64,000 bases of DNA, taken from Ruminococcus sp. YE71 (GTDB lineage: Bacteria > Bacillota > Clostridia > Oscillospirales > Ruminococcaceae). The stretch is from positions 62,001 to 126,000 of the forward strand of contig NZ_FPIR01000012.1 in the NCBI RefSeq assembly GCF_900119155.1, read 5' to 3'. The translations under genes were made by a program, and so were the position numbers. Shown here piece after piece: positions 42,783 to 50,820 of the stretch; within the stretch, counting starts at the first letter, position 1; the number at the start of each line of letters is the position of its first letter. A model generated the notes under the pieces. It worked only from the letters and a program-made list of their open reading frames with translations, was not told the DNA's origin and ran no database searches.

Positions 42783-44897
42783 ATGTTTGAAAACTACAGA
42801 AAATTTGAAACTACATATGCAGGTCGCCCCTTCGTTGTAGAAACAGGCAAGACCTGCGGACTTGCGAACGGCTCCTGCTGGGTACGCTACGGCGAGACCG
42901 TCGTTATGGCGAACGTTACCGCTTCGGCTAAGCCCCGTGACGGTATCGACTTCTTCCCCCTCTCCGTTGACTTCGAGGAGAAGCTCTACTCTGTAGGCAA
43001 GATCCCCGGCAGCTTCACCAAGCGTGAGGGCAAGCCAACCGACAAGGCTATCCTTGCTTCCAGAATGGTTGACCGCCCCATCAGACCTCTGTTCCCCAAG
43101 GACATGAGAAATGATGTTTCGGTAGTCATGACCGTAATGGCTGTTGACCCCGACTGCTCGCCCGAGATCGCAGGTATGTGCGCTGCCTCCATCGCTATCT
43201 CCATTTCGGATATCCCGTGGAACGGCCCTATCGCAGGTATCAGCGTTGGTCTCGTTGACGGCGAGATCGTCCTCAACCCGACCCTTGAGCAGAGAGCTAA
43301 CAACCGCCTGAACCTGACCGTTGCAGGCTCGATGGAGAAGGTCGTTATGATCGAGGCAGGCGCTGACGAGATCCCCGACGATCAGATGCTTGAGGCTATC
43401 ATTGCAGGTCACACCGAGATCAAGAAGATGATCGCTTTCATCAACGATATCAAGGCTCAGATCGGCAAGCCGAAGTTCGAGTTCCAGTCCATGGAGATCG
43501 ACCACGATCTGCTCGACGCTGTTGACGCTATGGTCGGCGAGCAGGTAAAGGCTGCTCTCGATACCGACGACAAGACCGTTCGTGACGCAAGACTCAAGCC
43601 CATCTACGACGCTGTTCACGAGAAGTACGACGAGCAGTATCCCGATCAGGCTGCTATGCTCGACGAAGTTCTCTACAAGCTCCAGAAGAAGATCGTCCGC
43701 AACTGGCTCTACGAGGGCAAGCGTGTTGACGGCAGAGGAATCGACGAGATCAGACCGCTTGCTTCCGAGGTTGGTCTGCTGCCGAGAGTTCACGGTTCGG
43801 GTCTGTTCACCAGAGGTCAGACTCAGGTGCTCACCATCTGCACACTCGGTCCCGTAAGCGACTGCCAGAAACTCGACGGCATCGACGAGGAGACCTCCAA
43901 GAGATACATCCACCACTACAACTTCCCCAGCTACTCGGTAGGCGAGACCAAGCCTTTCAGAGGCCCCGGAAGACGTGAGATCGGTCACGGCGCACTGGCT
44001 GAGAAGGCTCTCGTGCCCGTTATCCCCTCTGTTGAAGAATTCCCCTACGCTATCAGAATGGTTTCCGAGGTCCTTTCCTCCAACGGTTCGACCTCTCAGG
44101 GCTCTATCTGCGGTTCGACTCTCGCTCTGATGGACGCAGGCGTTCCGATAAAGGCTCCCGTTGCAGGTATCTCCTGCGGTCTTATCACCAAGGAGGACGG
44201 CAGCTGGATGACTATGGTAGACATTCAGGGTCTTGAGGACTTCTACGGCGATATGGACTTCAAGGTAGGCGGTACCAAGAACGGTATCACCGCTATCCAG
44301 GTAGATATTAAGGTAGACGGTCTGACCTACGATATCATCAAGGAAGCATTCGCTAAGACCCACAAGGCAAGAGATTACATCCTTGATGAGATCATGCTCA
44401 AGGCTATCCCCGAGCCCCGCGCTACCGTTAACAAGTGGGCTCCCAAGATGCTCACCACCAAGGTCCCTGTTGACAAGATCCGTGAGGTCATCGGTTCTGG
44501 CGGAAAGGTCATCCAGAAGATCTCCGCTGACTGCGACGTTAAGATCGACATCAACGAGGACGGCAACGTATTCGTTTCGGGTCTTGATCTTGACAAGGCT
44601 AACCGCGCTATCTCGATCATCAACACCATCGCAAACGACCCCGAGATCGGTGCTATCTACAAGGGCAAGGTAGTTTCCATCAAGAACTTCGGCGCATTCG
44701 TTGAGATCGCTCCCGGCAAGGACGGTCTCTGCCACATCTCGAAGCTCGACAATTCGAGAGTTGAGAAGGTCGAGGACGTTGTTTCCATCGGTGACGAGAT
44801 CCTCGTTAAGGTAATGGACATCGACAATCAGGGCAAGATCAGCCTTTCCAGAAAGGACGCTCTTGCTGACATCGCAGCTAAGAAGGCTAAGGGCTGA
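42783..44897 (+). CDS. pnp: polyribonucleotide nucleotidyltransferase (PNPase)
   Basis: A 704-residue phosphorolytic 3'-5' exoribonuclease, the core of RNA decay and a trimeric enzyme. Two RNase PH domains flank an alpha-helical linker; the second carries the catalytic region GSGLFTRGQTQVL, FPSYSVGETKPFRGPGRREIGHGALAEKAL-type signature and DAGVPIKAPVAGI. KH (VDKIREVIGSGGKVIQKI) and S1 (GAIYKGKVVSIKNFGAFVEI) domains end the protein. ATG 42783 is chosen because AAAGGA at 42765-42770 directly abuts the earlier ATG 42771. Codon use shows high expression. Confidence 0.96.
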   Translation: MFENYRKFETTYAGRPFVVETGKTCGLANGSCWVRYGETVVMANVTASAKPRDGIDFFPLSVDFEEKLYSVGKIPGSFTKREGKPTDKAILASRMVDRPIRPLFPKDMRNDVSVVMTVMAVDPDCSPEIAGMCAASIAISISDIPWNGPIAGISVGLVDGEIVLNPTLEQRANNRLNLTVAGSMEKVVMIEAGADEIPDDQMLEAIIAGHTEIKKMIAFINDIKAQIGKPKFEFQSMEIDHDLLDAVDAMVGEQVKAALDTDDKTVRDARLKPIYDAVHEKYDEQYPDQAAMLDEVLYKLQKKIVRNWLYEGKRVDGRGIDEIRPLASEVGLLPRVHGSGLFTRGQTQVLTICTLGPVSDCQKLDGIDEETSKRYIHHYNFPSYSVGETKPFRGPGRREIGHGALAEKALVPVIPSVEEFPYAIRMVSEVLSSNGSTSQGSICGSTLALMDAGVPIKAPVAGISCGLITKEDGSWMTMVDIQGLEDFYGDMDFKVGGTKNGITAIQVDIKVDGLTYDIIKEAFAKTHKARDYILDEIMLKAIPEPRATVNKWAPKMLTTKVPVDKIREVIGSGGKVIQKISADCDVKIDINEDGNVFVSGLDLDKANRAISIINTIANDPEIGAIYKGKVVSIKNFGAFVEIAPGKDGLCHISKLDNSRVEKVEDVVSIGDEILVKVMDIDNQGKISLSRKDALADIAAKKAKG

Positions 44898-44914
44898 TAG
44901 TCTGTGCGTAATAG

Positions 44915-44948
44915 GGGACGCTTTCGGTCACGGGAGCGTCCCGTTTTT
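44915..44948 (+). terminator. intrinsic terminator after pnp
   Basis: The 8-bp stem GGGACGCT/AGCGTCCC (44915-44922 and 44935-44942) precedes GTTTTT. Confidence 0.9.
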
Positions 44949-44978
44949 ATTTGGTACATTTGATCTTGGGAGATAGTC

Positions 44979-45179
44979 ATGCCGTTTTTATTGTTTGCTG
45001 CCGCAGTCATCGTGCTGGGCGTTTTCACCATAAAATTGAAGCGAAGGAACAGGGAGCGGTTTCGGAAGGCGTTCGACGAGCTTCTGAACAGTGCTGACAA
45101 CAGTGGCGCGGCGTCTGATACGGAACCTGTCACGTCTCGGGATGATCCGCAGTCTGTCAGAGGTGACAGCTGTAGGTGA
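44979..45179 (+). CDS. small single-pass membrane protein, unknown
   Basis: A 66-residue ORF with one N-terminal hydrophobic segment (about residues 2-18), a basic patch KLKRRNRERFRK on the inner side and a polar, Ser/Asp-rich tail. GGGAGAT precedes the ATG. No family recognised. It lies between the pnp terminator and another small membrane protein, so it may start a new transcript, although no promoter is evident. Confidence 0.5.
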   Translation: MPFLLFAAAVIVLGVFTIKLKRRNRERFRKAFDELLNSADNSGAASDTEPVTSRDDPQSVRGDSCR

Positions 45180-45240
45180 CGGATTCACAGCTGCAATTTC
45201 TTCCGCATAGAATGTAGTAAAACCCACAGGCGGTGATACT

Positions 45241-45573
45241 ATGTTTGAAGCGGTATTTCTGGCGGCACTCGTGCTGGCGGCGGTGGTGAGCGTTACGGTC
45301 CGCGTGCGGAAAGGTCTGAAACGCACCCGTGTGAACGCGCTGATACTCATTCCCGTTCAGCCCGACGATGACAGGCTTGAACTGAGGGTCCGCGCCTGCC
45401 GTCACGATGAGCTGTTCGCGGATGATATCGACGCGAAGAAGATACTTCTCGTCACGAATACGAGCTGTCCGAACGCATTCCTTGCCAAGGAACTCGCTCA
45501 GGAACTTTCACAGGTCGAGACGGTGCATATCTCGGCACTCAGAGACTACATGATCAGGAATTACTACACTTAG
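45241..45573 (+). CDS. 110-residue membrane-anchored protein, unknown
   Basis: The N-terminal 22 residues are hydrophobic (FLAALVLAAVVSVTV), followed by RVRKGLKR and a soluble part with ILIPVQPDDDRLELRVRAC and a segment KKILLVTNTSCPNAF. No family recognised. GGCGGTGAT precedes the ATG and the stop is only eight bases before recD2, so it is probably co-transcribed with it. Confidence 0.6.
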   Translation: MFEAVFLAALVLAAVVSVTVRVRKGLKRTRVNALILIPVQPDDDRLELRVRACRHDELFADDIDAKKILLVTNTSCPNAFLAKELAQELSQVETVHISALRDYMIRNYYT

Positions 45574-45580
45574 GAGCAGA

Positions 45581-47836
45581 ATGGAAAACAAAGAACTGAT
45601 AAAGATAGAGGGCGAAGTTGACGCCGTCATATACTCGAATGACAGTAACGGTTACTGCGTGATAATGCTCAAAAGCGAATCAGAGCTTGTGCCCGTGGTC
45701 GGCAATCTCGGAATGGTGGAGGAGGGCGAGGAACTCTCCTGCACGGGATTTTACACCGTCAACCAGAAGTACGGCGAGCAGTTCCAGTGCGAGATATGCG
45801 AGCGCCGCCTGCCGAGCTCCGCCGCCGCGATACAGAAATACCTTGCCAGCGGCACGATGAAGGGCGTAGGCAAGGCGACTGCGAAACTCATCGTCGATCG
45901 CTTCGGTGAGGATACCCTCACGATAATGGAGAACGAGCCCGAACGCCTCTGCGAGATAGAGGGCATCAGGATGGGAAGGGCGAAAAAGATAGCCGCGGAG
46001 TTCAAGAAAGCCTTCGCGGTCAGGTCGCTGATGATATTCCTCAGCGAGTTCCGCATCCCGATGGAGGCAGGCATCGCCGCCTACAGGAAGTGGGGCGGCA
46101 GGGCAGAGGAGCTGATACGCTCGAACCCGTATCTGCTGTGCGGCCACGGCATCGACGTCCCCTTCGAGAACGCCGACGCGGCGGCAAAGACCTTCGGGAT
46201 GGCGCCTGACTGTGACGAGCGCGTGTCAGCAGGGATAAAGTACGCCCTCTCCTTCAACGCCGACTCGGGGCACACCTGCCTGCCCCTCGACAGGCTGTCG
46301 CCGCTGACCTGCGGCTTCCTGAAAATAGACGCTTCGCTGTTCAACAGGGTGCTGACCGAGCTTCTCGACGACGAACAGCTGTTCTGCTACATAAAGGACG
46401 GCAGGAAATTCATCATGCTCCCCGATTATTTCGCGGCAGAGAACTACATCTCTCAGCGGCTGACCGTCATGAAGGAGTGCTCCTACGACAGCAGGATGGA
46501 CTTTACCGACGTCATCGAAAAGGCGGAGGAGCGAAACGGCATCAGCTACGAGGAAAAACAGCGTGAGGCGATAAATCTTGCACTGTCATACGGTTTTCTC
46601 GTCATCACGGGCGGCCCGGGCACGGGCAAGACCACGACTCTCAACGCGATAATCGACCTCTACGACAAGCTGAACATGAATGTCATGGTGGCTGCCCCCA
46701 CAGGCAGGGCGGCGAAGCGGCTCACCGACCTTACGGGCTGCGAAGCCAAGACCATCCACCGTCTGCTCGAAGTCAAGCCCACAGCCGACGGGGAACTGAA
46801 ATTCGCTCACGACGAGAAGAATATGCTCGACTGCGACGCGCTCATCATCGACGAGATGTCGATGGTGGACACGCGGCTTTTCGAGTCGGTGCTGAAAGGC
46901 ATCAAGCTCACCTGTAAGCTGGTGCTGGTGGGCGACTCCGACCAGCTGCCGAGTGTCGGCGCAGGCAACGTGCTCAAAGACATCATGGACAGCGGAGTTA
47001 TGCCCGTCGTCCGCCTGACGAGGATATTCCGACAGGCTCAGCAGAGCGCCATCGTCACCAACGCGCACAAGATAGTCAACGGCGAACATATCGACCTGAC
47101 CCGCAAGGACAGCGACTTTTTCTTCATGCGCAGGACGGATTTCGCGGACTTGCAGCAGCTTACGGCCGAGCTCTGCAAGAAGCGCCTGCCCGAAGCCTAC
47201 GGCTACTCGTCATTTGACGATATACAAATACTTTCCCCCACGAGGAAAGGCCCCGCAGGCACGAACGAGCTGAACAAGCTGCTCCAGAACGAGCTGAATC
47301 CTGCTGCGGCAGGCAAGAGCGAACTCACAAACGAGTTTTTCACCTACCGCACGGGGGACAAGGTCATGCAGACGAAGAACGACTACGACATCGTCTGGAA
47401 AAAGACGGTGGGCTCGAAGTCGGAGAGCGGCGCAGGCATTTTCAACGGCGATATCGGGCGGATAATCGCCTGCAACAAGATAAACAAGACGCTGAAAGTC
47501 GATTTCGAGGGGCGCATCGCCGACTACACATATGATATGCTCAAAAACCTCGAACTCGCCTACGCCGTGACCGTCCACAAGAGTCAGGGCAGCGAGTATG
47601 AGGCGGTCATCCTCACCCTTTTCAAGGGCTTCGACAAGCTCTACTACCGCAATCTGCTGTACACGGCGGTCACGAGAGCGAAAAAACTGCTCATAATCGT
47701 CGGCGACAACGAGCTTGTTGACCACATGATAGACAACAACAGGCGTATGCTCAGGTATACCTGCCTGAAAGAGATGCTCAGGGAGCTTGACAGCGGTGAA
47801 ACTAACGATGAAACGCTTTTCGGAACTGATACTTGA
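45581..47836 (+). CDS. recD2: ATP-dependent RecD2 DNA helicase
   Basis: A 751-residue superfamily 1B 5'-3' helicase of the RecD2 (RecD-like, without RecBC) type. The N-terminal OB and helix-hairpin-helix regions (about 1-150, GVGKATAKLIVDRFG) mark RecD2. Walker A is TGGPGTGKTT, Walker B DALIIDEMSMVD, motif III VLVGDSDQLPSVG and motif VI YAVTVHKSQGSEY. It is linked to replication-fork maintenance and mismatch repair in Firmicutes. It overlaps comFC by 29 bases. Confidence 0.94.
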   Translation: MENKELIKIEGEVDAVIYSNDSNGYCVIMLKSESELVPVVGNLGMVEEGEELSCTGFYTVNQKYGEQFQCEICERRLPSSAAAIQKYLASGTMKGVGKATAKLIVDRFGEDTLTIMENEPERLCEIEGIRMGRAKKIAAEFKKAFAVRSLMIFLSEFRIPMEAGIAAYRKWGGRAEELIRSNPYLLCGHGIDVPFENADAAAKTFGMAPDCDERVSAGIKYALSFNADSGHTCLPLDRLSPLTCGFLKIDASLFNRVLTELLDDEQLFCYIKDGRKFIMLPDYFAAENYISQRLTVMKECSYDSRMDFTDVIEKAEERNGISYEEKQREAINLALSYGFLVITGGPGTGKTTTLNAIIDLYDKLNMNVMVAAPTGRAAKRLTDLTGCEAKTIHRLLEVKPTADGELKFAHDEKNMLDCDALIIDEMSMVDTRLFESVLKGIKLTCKLVLVGDSDQLPSVGAGNVLKDIMDSGVMPVVRLTRIFRQAQQSAIVTNAHKIVNGEHIDLTRKDSDFFFMRRTDFADLQQLTAELCKKRLPEAYGYSSFDDIQILSPTRKGPAGTNELNKLLQNELNPAAAGKSELTNEFFTYRTGDKVMQTKNDYDIVWKKTVGSKSESGAGIFNGDIGRIIACNKINKTLKVDFEGRIADYTYDMLKNLELAYAVTVHKSQGSEYEAVILTLFKGFDKLYYRNLLYTAVTRAKKLLIIVGDNELVDHMIDNNRRMLRYTCLKEMLRELDSGETNDETLFGTDT

Positions 47837-48566
47837 CGTATTCTTCCCGAATCAGTGCGTCGCCTGCAACAAGGCGGTGCCGATGGATATGGTGTTCTGC
47901 GAGGAATGCGCGGCGAAGCTCGAATACCTGCCCGAGACACCGTGGCAGGCGATGTTCCCGCCCGAGATAAACGGCGCTCACCCGTCCTTCGACTATGCTA
48001 ACGCCCTGTTTTTCTACGACGGGACGGCGAGAGAGGCGGTGCTGAACTTCAAGGACAAAGCTGCCCTCAGTCTTGCGGCGTATTCTGCGGAACGGCTGGT
48101 GCTGAAACTCGAATCGGACGGCTTCGACAGGATAGACCTGGTGACTTCCGTGCCGATGCACCGCTCGAAACGCCTTGAACGCGGCTACGACCAGGCGCGC
48201 GTGTTCGCGGAAGCGATGGCGGAACAGCTGAATGTCCCCTACGACGGCACCCTGCTCGGTCGCCGTCGGAGCCGCATGGCTCAGCACGAACGCGGCATGA
48301 GTGAACGCTTCGCGTCGGCGGACAAGACCTACTTCCTCACCGACCCCGCCCGCACCCTCGAAGGAAAGCGCATCCTCATCTGCGACGACATCTTCACAAC
48401 AGGCGCTACCCTCGACAAATGCGCCTCCCTCCTCAAAAAGTCCGCCGCAGAAAAAGTAGGCGTCCTCACTATCTGCCTTACCGATTCCTTCGGCAGGGGG
48501 GAGAGTGCGGGACGTCTTGGGGGAGACCCTTTTGAAAAAGGGTCTTCCCCCAAACCCCCTCACTAA
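47808..48566 (+). CDS. comFC: ComF-family phosphoribosyltransferase-like protein with a mobile-element-encoded C terminus
   Basis: A 252-residue ComFC-type protein used in DNA uptake and possibly repair. An N-terminal zinc ribbon (CVAC and CEEC) precedes a PRTase fold with the PRPP loop ILICDDIFTTGATLD. ATG 47808 has GGTGA 8 bases upstream and lies inside the end of recD2. The last 21 residues, from ESAGRLGG to the stop codon, are encoded by the adjacent family-1 element (terminal repeat at 48502), so the native C terminus has been replaced. The conserved domain appears complete, so the protein may still work. Confidence 0.88.
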   Translation: MKRFSELILDVFFPNQCVACNKAVPMDMVFCEECAAKLEYLPETPWQAMFPPEINGAHPSFDYANALFFYDGTAREAVLNFKDKAALSLAAYSAERLVLKLESDGFDRIDLVTSVPMHRSKRLERGYDQARVFAEAMAEQLNVPYDGTLLGRRRSRMAQHERGMSERFASADKTYFLTDPARTLEGKRILICDDIFTTGATLDKCASLLKKSAAEKVGVLTICLTDSFGRGESAGRLGGDPFEKGSSPKPPH

Positions 48567-48840
48567 AACTTTTAATACTTTTTGGCTGTGGGTGGTTCTT
48601 TCGCAGGTAGTATTGGTCGGGAAGATAGTGGTTCTTCTCTTCAATTGCGCGTCACTTGCCAAAAAGACGTTAGGTAGAGTGTAACGCACCATTTGAGAGT
48701 ATTTGTCATTTGACATCTCTTGAAATGTCAAGGGACTATATTTCCGACCACAACAAACGAACGACATATTAAAAGTCTTTGGAAGGGGGTCTGGGGGAGA
48801 ACCTTTCTTCAGAAAGGTTTCCCCCAGAGAAAAGCACTCT
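48502..48840. mobile_element. family-1 inverted-repeat element, copy 3 (MITE-like, inverted)
   Basis: Terminal inverted repeats AGAGTGC (48502-48508) and GCACTCT (48834-48840) bound a 339-bp element. Next to each end is a strong hairpin (GGGGGAGACCC...GGGTCTTCCCCC on the left, GGAGAACC...GGTTTCCCCC on the right), and then ACTTTTAATA or its complement. The interior shares a run around CTTGCCAAAAAGACGTT with copy 1 in reverse orientation. No ORF. It sits in the 3' end of comFC. Confidence 0.75.
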
Positions 48841-48875
48841 TGAAGCTTAAAAAGTCGCCTGAGTGAATAAGAACG

Positions 48876-48902
48876 CCCCGTCAGTGCATACTACTGGCGG
48901 GG
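48876..48902 (+). promoter_or_regulatory. hairpin over the ribosome binding site of the small ORF pair
   Basis: CCCCGTCAGT (48876-48885) pairs with ACTGGCGGGG (48893-48902), one wobble, 7-base loop. The right arm contains the GGCGGGG that serves as Shine-Dalgarno for GTG 48910, so the stem would block initiation. With only TGATTTT after it, it could instead be a weak terminator. Confidence 0.5.
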
Positions 48903-48909
48903 TGATTTT

Positions 48910-49101
48910 GTGAGTGAGAAGGAAAATCTTGAGAGGATGCTGGCGGCTTCGGCGGAGCTGGAGTGTAGTTTGCGGCTGTGTGCGGGGCGGGCGGTGTCGC
49001 CGTATCTTCGGGACGAGCTGCAAAAGCTGACGGCGGCAGCGGCGGGGCATTCGGCGCTGATACGAAGTGTGATGGAAGGCGGTGACTCGGATGGACAATG
49101 A
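48910..49101 (+). CDS. 63-residue helical protein, unknown (first of a pair)
   Basis: Starts at GTG 48910 behind GGCGGGGTGA. The product is predicted all-helical with heptad-like leucines (NLERMLAASAELECSL, YLRDELQKLTAAAAGHS). No family recognised. The stop overlaps the next small ORF. Such paired short helical proteins may form a complex, but nothing in the sequence shows a function. A competing stop-free frame exists on the other strand. Confidence 0.5.
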   Translation: MSEKENLERMLAASAELECSLRLCAGRAVSPYLRDELQKLTAAAAGHSALIRSVMEGGDSDGQ

Positions 49102-49276
49102 CAGAGCGGCGGTCGAAGCCGTGCTCACGACCGCAAAGCGCACCGCGATGCAGACCTGCGAGAGTGTCGGGGGGCTGTTGTCGCACGAGCGTTTTGACGA
49201 ACTCGGGAGCGTGCTGGACGGTCAGCTTCGGATAGCGGCTCAGCTTGCGAAACTGAAAAACGAGCTGTTCGGGTGA
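49091..49276 (+). CDS. 61-residue helical protein, unknown (second of a pair)
   Basis: ATG 49091 lies within the end of the preceding ORF, with GGAAGGCGG upstream. The protein is rich in Ala, Leu and Arg (RAAVEAVLTTAKRTAM, LDGQLRIAAQLAKLKNELFG) and probably two helices. It ends one base before the convergent mscS stop codon, with no terminator between. Function unknown. Confidence 0.5.
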   Translation: MDNDRAAVEAVLTTAKRTAMQTCESVGGLLSHERFDELGSVLDGQLRIAAQLAKLKNELFG

Positions 49277-49277
49277 C

Positions 49278-50072
49278 TTATTTCTCGTGGACGTCCAGCT
49301 GGGGGAAGGGGATGGCGATACCGTTTTCGTCGAAAGCGACCTTGACATCGGCGAGCAGCCCGAACCGAAGCTCCCAGTAGTCCTCGGAGCGGACCCAGAC
49401 CCTCAGCAGCAGTTCGAGGGAGTCCTCGTTGTGGGCGTTGACGCGGATGTAGGGCTTGTCGGGCTTTTGAAGCGCGAGGGTCTGAGCCTCTACGGTCGCG
49501 AGGATGACCTCCTCCGCAAGGCGGAAATCGCAGTCGAGCGGTACCCTGAAACGCAGTTCAAGCCTGCGGAGCTCCTCTTGGGTGTAGTTCGTCACCGTCG
49601 CCGAGGAGACAGTCGAATTCGGGATGATGACCGCCTTGTTGTCGAGGGTCAGCAGTTTGGTGTAGAGGATCGAGATCTGGCTGACGGTGCCCTCTTTCTT
49701 CGCAATCTCGACGTAATCGCCGACCTTGAAGGGGCGGGAGAACATGACGATGAAGCCGCCTGCGACGTTTGTCAGGCTGTCACGAAGCGCCACGACGATG
49801 GCAAGTCCCGCGGTGCCGAGTGCGGTGATTATCGAGGACATGGGGACTTTCAGCTGGGCGAGTATCATGACCGCGAGGATGACGTTGAGCACCGCCTTGG
49901 TCAGCGAGAGCAGGAAAGTCCAGCCCGTTTCGTCGAGCTTCGAGTGGGAAAAAGCGGTCTTCAGCAGTTTCAGCAGCAGTTTTATCACCACGTAACCGAT
50001 GATGAGTATCATCAGCGCCGAAAGTATGTTCGGGATATAATCGGTGATCTTTTCGTTGAGCTTGTTGAGCAT
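49278..50072 (-). CDS. mscS: small-conductance mechanosensitive channel (MscS family)
   Basis: A 264-residue channel of near-minimal MscS length. Three transmembrane segments occupy about residues 12-100; the pore-lining third helix contains ALGTAGLAIVVALRDSLTNVAGG, with the Gly/Ala packing motif of MscS. The beta domain follows with SRPFKVGDYVEI and the cytoplasmic alpha-beta domain ends the protein. It releases osmolytes on hypo-osmotic shock. ATG 50072 was chosen because GGAGGT precedes it; a longer frame extends 34 codons upstream into the promoter region. Confidence 0.92.
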   Translation of the reverse strand: MLNKLNEKITDYIPNILSALMILIIGYVVIKLLLKLLKTAFSHSKLDETGWTFLLSLTKAVLNVILAVMILAQLKVPMSSIITALGTAGLAIVVALRDSLTNVAGGFIVMFSRPFKVGDYVEIAKKEGTVSQISILYTKLLTLDNKAVIIPNSTVSSATVTNYTQEELRRLELRFRVPLDCDFRLAEEVILATVEAQTLALQKPDKPYIRVNAHNEDSLELLLRVWVRSEDYWELRFGLLADVKVAFDENGIAIPFPQLDVHEK

Positions 50073-50111
50073 GGGGTACCTCCGTGGGTGTTTGACATAG
50101 TATGATACTAC

Positions 50112-50120
50112 ATTATAACA
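50112..50120 (-). promoter_or_regulatory. extended -10 promoter of mscS
   Basis: On the minus strand TGTTATAAT, a consensus -10 (50112-50117) with TGn extension, 40 bases before the start codon. No good -35 is visible. Confidence 0.55.
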
Positions 50121-50254
50121 GACTGATGGAGATAATCCTTTAACGCGGTGTAGACAAAGTGTGTACAATACCAATTAAACAAATATTCATCATATAGGAC
50201 ATGAAAATTCAAAATGATTTTGATAAATTAATAACAAAAACTCTGTCGAAAGAC

Positions 50255-50283
50255 TTGCATTTTATGATAGTTTGGTGTATAAT
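50255..50283 (+). promoter_or_regulatory. promoter of the oadG-oadB pair
   Basis: TTGCAT (50255-50260), 17-bp spacer, TATAAT (50278-50283). Confidence 0.82.
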
Positions 50284-50337
50284 AAATAGTGATTGGTTGT
50301 AAGAATATCCAAAAAAAGCAAGCAAAGGAGAATATGT

Positions 50338-50787
50338 ATGAACAACAGTTTCTGCATGAACGCTGCGTATTTCCTGAAGACCTCCGACAAAAATCTCGGC
50401 GGTGAGACCGTCGCATCGGTCGTATTCACGGGTATCGCAGTTGTCTTTGTGGCACTCATCCTGCTTATCGCACTCGTATGGTGCTACGGTAAGATCTTTG
50501 AGACGGTAAATGCCAAGGCTGCCGCAAAAGCCGAGGCAGAGCTCGCAAAGAAAGCCGAAGCAGCTCCCAAGACCGCTGAGGTCGCGGTAAAGGCTGCACC
50601 CGCACCCGTAGTCGAGGACGGTATCGAGGAAGAGATCGTGGCTGTCATCTCGGCAGCGATCGCCGCATACGGAGCACAGACAGGCAAAAAGCTCGCTGTA
50701 CGGAGCATAAAGGCTTCGGGCGGCGCACCTTCGGGCAGGAATGCGTGGAGTGCTGCCGGTCTCGCCGAAGCGACAAGACCGTTCTGA
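50338..50787 (+). CDS. OadG-like gamma subunit of a sodium-pumping decarboxylase
   Basis: A 149-residue protein with one membrane helix (about residues 25-50, VFTGIAVVFVALILLIALVW), an Ala/Lys/Pro-rich linker and a conserved C-terminal segment EEIVAVISAAIAAYGA then GRNAWSAAGLAEATRPF. This is the gamma-chain layout, the subunit that holds the complex together and binds zinc in the oxaloacetate enzyme. It is followed directly by the beta subunit. ATG 50338 has AAAGGAG upstream. The alpha carboxyltransferase and the biotin carrier are not in the operon. Confidence 0.85.
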   Translation: MNNSFCMNAAYFLKTSDKNLGGETVASVVFTGIAVVFVALILLIALVWCYGKIFETVNAKAAAKAEAELAKKAEAAPKTAEVAVKAAPAPVVEDGIEEEIVAVISAAIAAYGAQTGKKLAVRSIKASGGAPSGRNAWSAAGLAEATRPF

Positions 50788-50820
50788 AGAAAATTCAATT
50801 GAAAGGAATGTTTGACCGAT

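Noticed and set aside
42741-44735. A 664-codon open frame opposite pnp
   Set aside because: Lies antisense to an unmistakable PNPase; composition rich in Val/Leu/Asp reflects reverse-complemented GAC/GAG codons.
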